A stretch of DNA of 10,310 nt from Chloroflexota bacterium (lineage in GTDB: Bacteria; Chloroflexota; Dehalococcoidia; Bin125), in assembly GCA_026707335.1 (NCBI GenBank), contig JAPOXB010000181.1:1-10310 (forward strand). The letters run 5' to 3'. Positions 1 through 6,890 of the stretch are shown here, piece after piece (position 1 is the first letter of the stretch; each line of letters begins with the position of its first letter). Made by a program: the position numbers and the translations under genes. The notes under the pieces are model-generated. The model was not told the DNA's origin. It searched no databases and saw only the letters and a list, made by a program, of their open reading frames with translations.

Positions 1-45
1 GGCGGCGTCCGCCGCGACGGCGGCGGCGCGAGCGGCGGGGTCCAT
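1..45 (-). CDS. Possible N-terminus of a minus-strand gene, cut by the window edge
   Basis: Reading leftward from an ATG at position 45 gives fifteen open codons, MDPAARAAAVAADAA, up to the window edge. The Ala-rich, helix-prone peptide is a plausible protein start in a high-GC genome. There is no Shine-Dalgarno sequence before the ATG; the bases just upstream on that strand are C-rich. The case rests on the ATG, the open frame, and the absence of another gene to the left of the addB promoter. If real, it is divergent from addB. A start further upstream cannot be excluded because the G+C-rich upstream sequence has few stops. No family can be assigned from fifteen residues. Confidence 0.3.
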   Translation of the reverse strand, partial: MDPAARAAAVAADAA

Positions 46-305
46 CGGGGGATGTGGCGGCGCCGTTCGGGGCGGCCGGGTCAGCGCCGCGGGGCGCGAC
101 GGGTGCCGCGGGCCGCGAGGGCCGGGCGGCGGTGGCGGTGGAGTCGTGTTTGCGGATCAGTCGGTTGAGTAGTCCCAAGGTTCCTGCTCACGAATGCGGC
201 TGCCGCGACGGCGCTTGCCCGTCTGCGCGGGTTCGGTTTCGCGGGTGGGGACGGGGCGCGGCAGCGCGATGGTTTGTCGGATCACGTCGTCTCGCGGTCA
301 CCGTA

Positions 306-344
306 CCACGACCCGCGATTCGGGCGTATCATCCACGACCCGCG
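306..344 (+). repeat. 12-base direct repeat upstream of addB
   Basis: CCACGACCCGCG occurs at 306-317 and again at 333-344, 27 bases apart from start to start. Between the copies lie 15 bases that include the -10-like hexamer TATCAT (327-332). A repeated 12-mer flanking a promoter-like hexamer could be a pair of regulator half-sites. In DNA this G+C-rich, a short duplication by chance or slippage is also possible. The repeat is seen directly; its role is inference. Confidence 0.5.
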
Positions 345-376
345 GGCCGCCCCGGCAGCGCCCCGCCGGCAGCCGG

Positions 377-382
377 TAGACT
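377..382 (+). promoter_or_regulatory. Probable -10 element of the addBA operon (leaderless type)
   Basis: TAGACT fits the TANNNT -10 consensus and ends 8 bases before the addB ATG at 391. A transcript starting 6 to 8 bases after it would begin at or next to the start codon, the leaderless arrangement. There is no Shine-Dalgarno sequence before the ATG, which agrees. No clear -35 hexamer is visible about 17 bases upstream. The same layout recurs before the gene at 9211. Confidence 0.5.
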
Positions 383-390
383 CGGCCCTG

Positions 391-3300
391 ATGCAGTTCA
401 CCCTGGAGTCGGCGCCGACCCTGGCCGACGCGGAGGCGCGCGTCGCGACGCTGGTCGGCGCCGCCCGGCCCGGCGCGATGTCGCGCGTCAACCTGCTGGT
501 CGGCTCGAACCTGCAGCGGCTGTCGCTGCGGCGGCGGCTGGCGGCCGACCTGGGCCCGACGGCCAACGTGCGCTTCTTCACGCCCATCGACCTCGCCTCG
601 GCCGTGCGCGACCGGGGGACGGGCACCCCGCGGCAGCCGCTGCCCGACGGCGCCGACACGCTGCTCGTCGATGGCATCCTGCAGGAGTTGGCGGCCGAGG
701 GGGCGCTGCGCCGCCTGCAACCGGGCGTCTCGGGCGTCGCCGAGGCGGTGGCCTCATCGATGACGGACCTGCGCGAGGCGCATCTCTCAAGCGACGCCTT
801 CGCCCGTGCGCTGCGCCCCAACGACGACCCCAAGCTGCACGAGCTGGCCGCCATCTACCGCCGCTACGAGGCGCAAATGGCGCGCTTCCTCGATCGCACC
901 AGCCTGTACGAGGACGCCCTCGACCCGCTGCTGCCCGACGACGCCTACGCGGCGGCGCTGGGCGGCGGCCCGCTGATCGTGGCGGGCATCTACGACGTGC
1001 CGGTCGTGCAGTTGCAGTTGCTGCTGCGGGCGGCGGCCGTGAGCGACCTGCACCTCGTGCTGGTGCGGGATCCGGACCGCCCGGCGCTGGAGTTCGCGGA
1101 GGATCTGGCCTCGCAACTGCGGGACGCGGGCGCGACGGATCCGCCGCCGCCGGCTGGCGACGCGGCCGTCGCGATCCCCGAACGCGCCTACTTCAGCGCC
1201 CCCAGCCGGCAGGCCGAGGCGGAGGAGATCACGCGCCGCGTGCTGACGCTGGCGCACGACCACGACGTCCCCTTCCACGAGATCGCCGTCCTGCACCGCC
1301 TCGACCACGCCGCCGACGACACTATCGCGGCCGCCCTGGGCCGAGCCGGGGCACCCGTCTATCGGGCCGCCGGGCGGCCGCTGCGTCACACCGCGGTGGG
1401 CCGGGCGGCGCTGGTCCTGCTCGACCTGCTGCTGCTCGAGCCCGAGCGGCACCGGCTGCTCGAGTTCTTCGCCAGCCCCGTCGCGGCGCCCGACATCCCG
1501 CCCGGCGTCGAGGCGAAGCCGGTGCTGTGGGAGCGGCACTCGAAGCGGGCGGGGATGGTCAGCGGCTGGGCCCGCTTCGGGGACCAACTCGACCACTACA
1601 CCCGCGGGCTGCCCCGTCGCGAGGCCGGCGACCGCGCCCGCGAGACGGCGGCGGAGTTGCGCGACGTCGTGCGGGAGCTGGCCAACCGCGCGCGGACGCT
1701 GCAAGCCTGCCGCCGCTGGGCCGACTTCGCGCGGGAGTTCCTCTCGGTGCTCGATGCGTACGTCGCCGGGGAGGATCGGCTGGACGCCGAGGGCGGCGAC
1801 GCCTTGGCGCTGGCGCGGGCGCAGATCGAGGCGCTGGCGCGGCTCGACGGGGTCGGCATCCCCGGCGACGCAGACCGCTTCCGCACCGCCGCCCGGCGGG
1901 CGCTGCGGCGCGCCGTCCTGAACGACCGCGACGCGCTGCGGCGCGGCGTGTTCGTCGGGACCGTCTCGGCCGCGCGCGGGGTGCGCTTCCGGGCGCTCTT
2001 CCTGGCCGAGTGCGCGGAACGCATCTTCCCGCCGCTGGTGCGCCAGGATCCGCTGCTGCTCGACGGCGAGCGGGAGGCGATCAACGAGCGGCTGGGGCAC
2101 CGCGCGCTGGCGGTCAAGCGCGAGCGGGCGCGCGAGGAGCCGCTGCTGTTCGAACTGGTGCAGCAATCGGCGGCGGAGTTCCTCACCATCTCCTGGGCGC
2201 GCCGCACCAACACGACGGGCGCGCCCAAGCTGCCCTCGGCGCTGCTGTTGCGCTCGATCCCGGGCGACGACGTGGCGGAGCTGGCGAGCGTGGAGGAGTT
2301 GTACGAGCGCGGCGCGATCCGCAAGCTGCCGGCGCGGCTGGCCGGCGCGGCCCCGGCCGAGTCCGAGGTCCGCGCCGGCGACTGGTCGCGCACGGCGACG
2401 GCGCTGGACGAATCGGATTTCTCGCTGGCCCTCCTGGAGGCGGCCGGCAGCGCGACGGCGGCGCGGCAACTGCTCACGCGCCTCTGGCCCGACTACCGGC
2501 GCTACCAGGCCGCCCGCCTGTCGCGCGCGGACGGCCGCTTCGGCGAGTGGGACGGCGTCGTGCCGGCGGGGGAGATGGACGAGAGCCCGCTGGGGCGGTC
2601 GGCCTCGCCCACGTCGCTGGAGGAGTACGCGACCTGCCCCTACCGCTACTACCTGAAGCAGGTGCTGGGACTGGGCGCGGTGCCGGAGCCCGCCGAGGCG
2701 CTGCAGATGACCCCGCTCGACCGGGGCTCGATGGTGCACGACATCCTCGAGCGCTGGGTGCAGGCGTGGCGCGAGAGCGCCGGCGAGTGGGCCGCCTTCC
2801 TCGACGACGAGTCGCGTCTGCTGGCCATCGCCGAGGAGGAGTTCGACCGGCAGCAGCGCGGCGGCCTCGCGGGGCTGCCGGCCACCTGGACCATCGTGCG
2901 GCAGGAGGTGCTGGGCGACCTGCAGGCGCTTCTCGCCGAGGAGCAGCGGCGGGCGGCCGAGGGCTACGCGCCGCTGTTCGACCCGGAGTGGGGCTTCTCG
3001 GACGTCGCGGTGCCGCTGCCCAACGGCGAGACGCTCCGCTTCCGCGGGCGCATCGACCGGGTCGACCAGGGGCCGGAGGGAGCGGTCGCGATCGACTACA
3101 AGACCGGCGCGGCGTCGAAGCAGGGCAGCGACTATCGCAGCGGCGCCGCCCTGCAATTGCCGGTCTACCTGCAGGCCGTCGCCGAGGAGACCGGCGCGCC
3201 GATCGAGGACGTGCGGGCCGAGTACTGGTACGCGACGCGCAAGGGCAAGTTCACCCGCTCCGGCATCTCGGGCCGGGAGGTCGCCGAGGACCCGCTCTAC

Positions 3301-3507
3301 TTCGACGCCCTGCAGGTGATCAGCGACGGCATCCGCGGCGGCCGCTTCTTCCCCTACCCGGGCGATGGCAATCCGCCGCGCCCCAACTGCCGCTTCTGCG
3401 ACTACGTGAGCGTCTGCACCACCGACGTCGACAAGCGCGTCGACCGCAAGTCCCGCGAGGACCACGGCGTCGTGCAGGACTTCCTGAAGCTGCAGGCGCG
3501 CCGATGA
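391..3507 (+). CDS. addB: AddB-type helicase-nuclease subunit (Fe-S, PD-(D/E)XK nuclease)
   Basis: This 1038-residue protein is the AddB-like partner of a double-strand-break resection enzyme. AddAB-type complexes unwind and degrade DNA ends so that RecA can load. The N-terminal half resembles a UvrD-like helicase fold, but no GxxGxGKT Walker A is visible: residues 33-42 read VNLLVGSNLQ where a P-loop would lie, so this motor is probably inactive. The C-terminal nuclease shows H783 (in SMVHDILE), D889 (RGRIDRVD), the D902-Y903-K904 triad and a following QLPVY. Cysteines C749, C1000, C1003 and C1009 form the C-(X)n-CX2CX5C pattern that binds a 4Fe-4S cluster in Bacillus subtilis AddB. ATG 391 is chosen because it follows a -10 hexamer; the only upstream in-frame start is a TTG at 274. 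The stop overlaps the addA ATG (ATGA), so translation is probably coupled. The family is well supported; biochemical equivalence to AddB is inferred. Confidence 0.87.
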   Translation: MQFTLESAPTLADAEARVATLVGAARPGAMSRVNLLVGSNLQRLSLRRRLAADLGPTANVRFFTPIDLASAVRDRGTGTPRQPLPDGADTLLVDGILQELAAEGALRRLQPGVSGVAEAVASSMTDLREAHLSSDAFARALRPNDDPKLHELAAIYRRYEAQMARFLDRTSLYEDALDPLLPDDAYAAALGGGPLIVAGIYDVPVVQLQLLLRAAAVSDLHLVLVRDPDRPALEFAEDLASQLRDAGATDPPPPAGDAAVAIPERAYFSAPSRQAEAEEITRRVLTLAHDHDVPFHEIAVLHRLDHAADDTIAAALGRAGAPVYRAAGRPLRHTAVGRAALVLLDLLLLEPERHRLLEFFASPVAAPDIPPGVEAKPVLWERHSKRAGMVSGWARFGDQLDHYTRGLPRREAGDRARETAAELRDVVRELANRARTLQACRRWADFAREFLSVLDAYVAGEDRLDAEGGDALALARAQIEALARLDGVGIPGDADRFRTAARRALRRAVLNDRDALRRGVFVGTVSAARGVRFRALFLAECAERIFPPLVRQDPLLLDGEREAINERLGHRALAVKRERAREEPLLFELVQQSAAEFLTISWARRTNTTGAPKLPSALLLRSIPGDDVAELASVEELYERGAIRKLPARLAGAAPAESEVRAGDWSRTATALDESDFSLALLEAAGSATAARQLLTRLWPDYRRYQAARLSRADGRFGEWDGVVPAGEMDESPLGRSASPTSLEEYATCPYRYYLKQVLGLGAVPEPAEALQMTPLDRGSMVHDILERWVQAWRESAGEWAAFLDDESRLLAIAEEEFDRQQRGGLAGLPATWTIVRQEVLGDLQALLAEEQRRAAEGYAPLFDPEWGFSDVAVPLPNGETLRFRGRIDRVDQGPEGAVAIDYKTGAASKQGSDYRSGAALQLPVYLQAVAEETGAPIEDVRAEYWYATRKGKFTRSGISGREVAEDPLYFDALQVISDGIRGGRFFPYPGDGNPPRPNCRFCDYVSVCTTDVDKRVDRKSREDHGVVQDFLKLQARR

Positions 3508-6500
3508 GCCCGCCACCGCCCGCCGCCGCCCGCGACCGCCCGCCCGCCGACCAAGCGGTGCGCGAGGCCGCCCAGCGCGACCTCGACACGTCGATCTTCC
3601 TGCAGGCGGGGGCCGGCACCGGCAAGACATCGGTGCTGGTGGGGCGGGTGATCGAGGCGGTGCGCACGGGCCGCGCCGAGCTGCGCGAGATCGTCGCGAT
3701 CACCTTCACCGAGAAGGCGGCCGGGGAGCTGCGCGATCGGGTGCGGCGGGAGTTGTACCAGGCGCTCACCGGCGCCGACGCGACCGTGGAGGGCCGGCTG
3801 CGCCGCGCCATCGGGCAGGTGGACGCGGCCCACATCGAGACGATCCACGCCTTCGCCTCGAGCCTGCTGCGCGAGCGCCCGCTCGACGCGGGGCTCGATC
3901 CCGCCTTCGAGGTGATGGACGCCGTCGGCGAGCAACTCGCCTTCGACGAGGACTGGCAGAACTGGCTCTGGAGCGAGGAGCAGGGCGCCGCCCGGCCGCG
4001 CATCGAGCGCTGCCTGCGGCTGGGGCTCCAGCTGAGCCACCTGCGCGACCTGGCCTTCGAGATCGCCGAGTTCCGCGACCTGGAGGCGCGCGACGTGGCG
4101 TCGCCGTCGCCCCTGCCCGGCGACGTGCTGGCGGCCCACCTGCGCCGCGCGGGGGCGATCCGCGAGCGGGCGGCCGACGTGTCGCAGGCGCTGGAGACGC
4201 GGGCGGCGAAGCTGGTCGCGGACCTGGAGGCGCTGGAATCGACGCCGGCGGAGGTCGTCGAGGGGGATCTGGCCTCGCTGCCCATCCGCGCGCCCAGCCT
4301 GGGCCGCGGCCGGGGCGAGGATCGGGTGCGGCTGCTGGAGGACTGGAAGCGCTTCGAGGAGGAGCACCAGGACTACGCGGCGGGCGTGCGCGCGCAGGCC
4401 CTGGCGCAGTTCATCGACGTGGCGGCCGGCTTCGTGGAGGCGGCGGCGGCGGAGCGGCGGCGGGCCGGGCGGCTGTCGTTCCAGGACCTGCTGCTCTACG
4501 CGCGCGACCTGCTGAAGGAGCAGCCGCGCGTGCGGCGATACTTCCGGCGGCGCTACCGCTTCCTGCTGGTCGACGAGTTCCAGGACACGGACCCGCTGCA
4601 GGCCGAGATCGTGATGCTGCTGGCCGCGCGCAACGACCCGGCCGGCTGGCGCGACGCGGAGTTGGAGCCGGGCCGCCTCTTCCTCGTGGGCGACCCGAAG
4701 CAGTCGATCTACCGCTTCCGCCGCGCCGATATCGACATCTACGCGGAGATCGAGGATCGCTTCCGCGCCGCCGCCGCGGACGCACCGGGCAGCGCCCGCG
4801 TCGATGTGCTGAGCACGAACTTCCGCTCCCGGCCCGACCTCGTGACGTGGCAAAACGACGTCTTCGCCACGGTGATCGCGCCCGACCACGACTTCCCGCA
4901 CGCGCAGCCGTCGTACCAGCCGCTGGTCGCGCACCGGCAGGACGGCGGCCCCAGCGTGATCACGCTGCGCCCCAACACCGGCGCGGGCTGGCGCCGGGCC
5001 GACGAGGCCCGCCGCGACGAGGCGGCGGCGCTGGCCCGGCTGATCCTCTCGATGGTGGCGTCGGAGGACGGCGCGGTGACCGTGCGCGACGCCGACGCCC
5101 CCGGCGGGCGGCGGGCGCCCCGCTTCCGCGACGTCTGCCTGCTGGTCCGCAATCGCACGGCGATCGAGCTGTACACGGAGGCGCTCGACGCGGCGGGCGT
5201 GCCCTACCACCTCGACAGCGGGCGGGGCTTCTTCGAGCACCAGGAGGTCCGCGACGCGGCGGCCATCCTGACCGCGCTCGACGATCCGTCGGACGAGGTC
5301 GCGGTCGTGGCGGCGCTGAAGAGCGCGCCCTTCGCGGCGTCGGACGTGGAACTGCTGCGGCTGGCCAACGCCCAGCGCGACGCCGGCGCGCGGGACGGCA
5401 GGCGGGGCCGGGCCGGCTTCCAACTCGGCGGCGACATCCTGCCCGCCGGCTACGACGGCCCGCTGAAGGGACCGATCGAGACGCTGCGCGACCTGGCCGC
5501 CCGCAAGGCCGCCCTGCCGCTGCCCGCCTACGTCGACCTGGTCCTGCGCGAGACGCACCTGCTGGAGATCCAACTCGCGCGGGGGCGCACGCTGGGCGCC
5601 GCCAACCTGCAGATCATCGTGCAGCGGGCGGCCGACTTCGCCGCCAACGAGGTCGACTCGCTGCGGCCGTTCGTGCGCTGGCTGAGCACGCAGTCGCGCG
5701 CCGACCTGGCGGAGGCGGAGTCGCCGGTCACGGAGGTCGACGACGACGTCGTGCGGCTGCTGACCATCCATCAGGCCAAGGGACTGGAGTTCCCCGTCGT
5801 GATCCTGGCCAAGATGGCGGCGGCGGCGAACCGCGCGCGGCAGATCTCGGTCGTCAACCGCGATGCGGGCCGGATCGACTTCCAGATCGGCCCCGCCGAG
5901 CGGCGCTTCGAGACGCCGGGCTACGCGGCGGCGCGCGACCGGCAGGAGGTCTACGCGCGGGCCGAGGAGCGGCGCCTGCTGTACGTCGCGGCGACGCGGG
6001 CGCGGGACTGGTTGGTGCTGCCGGTCTTCTTCACGGAGCGCACGCTGGGCTTTCACGCCGACCTGGCCGAGGCGCTGCCGGGCTGGCTCGACCAGTCGCA
6101 GGAGGTGGGGGCGCGCGGCACGATGACGCTGCGGGTGGAGGAACTGCCCGCGACGCCCGCGCCGGCCGCGGTGCTATACGAGCCCGACGCGGAGACCCTG
6201 CGCGACGACTGGCGCCGCCGGCACGCCGCCGCCCTCGAACGGGGCGAGCGGGGGCCGGACTTCGTGGTGCCGTCGCAGGTCGGGCACGACGGGCCCAAGC
6301 AGCCCCGCGAGACGGAGCCGCGGGCGCGCAGCCAGCCGACGTCGCACCCCGACGCGGCCGGCGAGGACGGCCGCCCGCTGGCCGACGCCGGCGGCGCCGA
6401 CAGCCTGGCCTGGAGTCCGCCCACCGGGGCGGCGGGGCGGCGGCGCGGCATCGCGCTGCACGACGGCCTTTTCCTGGCCGACTTCGACGACCCGCAGGCC

Positions 6501-6890
6501 AGCGTCTGGCGGGTCGAGCGGCTGCTCGAGGAGCGGGGGCTCGCGTCGCTGCGGGCGGAGGTCGGGCGCGACCTGCGCCGCACGCTCGCCAGCGACCTGC
6601 TGGGCCGGGCGCGGGCCGCGCAGCAGGTCGAGCGGGAGCTGCCGCTGGTCACGGCGGACGCCGATCGGGTGTCGGAGGGATACGTCGACCTGGCCTTCCG
6701 CGAGCCGGCGGGCTGGGTGCTGGTGGACTACAAGAGCGACCGCGACCCCTCGGCCGAGGCGGTGGCGGGCTACGAGCGGCAAGTGCGGACCTACGCCTCG
6801 ATGCTGCGGAAGACGGGCGAGCCGGTCGTCGAGGGCTACCTGCTGTTCACGGCCGACGGCCGCGAGCACCCCGTCCCGCTCGACGCCTAG
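3504..6890 (+). CDS. addA: AddA-type UvrD-family helicase with C-terminal nuclease domain
   Basis: A 1128-residue superfamily 1 helicase-nuclease, the active motor of the AddAB-like complex, acting in the cytoplasm on broken DNA ends. Helicase motifs run in order: DQ at 16-17 (Q motif), Walker A GAGTGKT ending at K41-T42, motif Ia TFTEKAA from residue 67, Walker B LLVDEFQDTD with D357-E358, motif III VGDPKQSIYRFR from 395, motif IV NFRS at 439-442, motif V TIHQAKGLEF at 754-763 and motif VI YVAATR ending at R832. A hydrophilic, Pro/Gly-rich linker (about 915-975) leads to a RecB-type PD-(D/E)XK nuclease with H986, D1062 (GYVDLAF), D1075-Y1076-K1077 (LVDYKSDRD) and Q1093. The ATG overlaps the addB stop, fixing the start. 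Length is slightly below B. subtilis AddA. Its TAG stop lies in a CTAG shared with the opposing flavoprotein gene. A lone UvrD-like helicase is unlikely given the nuclease domain and AddB partner. Confidence 0.93.
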   Translation: MSPPPPAAARDRPPADQAVREAAQRDLDTSIFLQAGAGTGKTSVLVGRVIEAVRTGRAELREIVAITFTEKAAGELRDRVRRELYQALTGADATVEGRLRRAIGQVDAAHIETIHAFASSLLRERPLDAGLDPAFEVMDAVGEQLAFDEDWQNWLWSEEQGAARPRIERCLRLGLQLSHLRDLAFEIAEFRDLEARDVASPSPLPGDVLAAHLRRAGAIRERAADVSQALETRAAKLVADLEALESTPAEVVEGDLASLPIRAPSLGRGRGEDRVRLLEDWKRFEEEHQDYAAGVRAQALAQFIDVAAGFVEAAAAERRRAGRLSFQDLLLYARDLLKEQPRVRRYFRRRYRFLLVDEFQDTDPLQAEIVMLLAARNDPAGWRDAELEPGRLFLVGDPKQSIYRFRRADIDIYAEIEDRFRAAAADAPGSARVDVLSTNFRSRPDLVTWQNDVFATVIAPDHDFPHAQPSYQPLVAHRQDGGPSVITLRPNTGAGWRRADEARRDEAAALARLILSMVASEDGAVTVRDADAPGGRRAPRFRDVCLLVRNRTAIELYTEALDAAGVPYHLDSGRGFFEHQEVRDAAAILTALDDPSDEVAVVAALKSAPFAASDVELLRLANAQRDAGARDGRRGRAGFQLGGDILPAGYDGPLKGPIETLRDLAARKAALPLPAYVDLVLRETHLLEIQLARGRTLGAANLQIIVQRAADFAANEVDSLRPFVRWLSTQSRADLAEAESPVTEVDDDVVRLLTIHQAKGLEFPVVILAKMAAAANRARQISVVNRDAGRIDFQIGPAERRFETPGYAAARDRQEVYARAEERRLLYVAATRARDWLVLPVFFTERTLGFHADLAEALPGWLDQSQEVGARGTMTLRVEELPATPAPAAVLYEPDAETLRDDWRRRHAAALERGERGPDFVVPSQVGHDGPKQPRETEPRARSQPTSHPDAAGEDGRPLADAGGADSLAWSPPTGAAGRRRGIALHDGLFLADFDDPQASVWRVERLLEERGLASLRAEVGRDLRRTLASDLLGRARAAQQVERELPLVTADADRVSEGYVDLAFREPAGWVLVDYKSDRDPSAEAVAGYERQVRTYASMLRKTGEPVVEGYLLFTADGREHPVPLDA

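Larger units (their letters stand above)
46..390. other. Non-coding stretch before the addB operon
   Basis: No convincing gene lies here. Short open frames exist on both strands, but they are Arg/Ala/Pro-rich and look like high-GC shadows. Positions 141-200 are less G+C-rich than the surroundings and read as true intergenic DNA. Further right are a 12-base direct repeat (306-317 and 333-344) and two -10-like hexamers, TATCAT at 327-332 and TAGACT at 377-382. I see no tRNA, CRISPR or insertion-sequence signature. Confidence 0.6.

Noticed and set aside
274..390. Upstream TTG start that would add 39 residues to AddB
   Set aside because: The extension is not domain-like and would cover the direct repeat and both -10-like hexamers. 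ATG 391 is well placed after TAGACT.
54..3503. Open frame upstream of and continuous with addA, giving one 2278-residue reading frame
   Set aside because: The first part runs out of frame through addB and encodes Arg/Ala/Gly/Pro-rich sequence with no motifs. Helicase homology begins only after ATG 3504, which overlaps the addB stop.
787..3630. 947-residue minus-strand open frame opposite addB
   Set aside because: It is an antisense shadow of a G+C-rich gene: biased low-complexity composition and no domain, while the plus strand encodes an intact nuclease with conserved cysteines.
3402..6056. 884-residue minus-strand open frame opposite addA
   Set aside because: Antisense shadow, rich in Arg, Gln, His and Val with no recognisable motif, opposite a gene with all helicase motifs.
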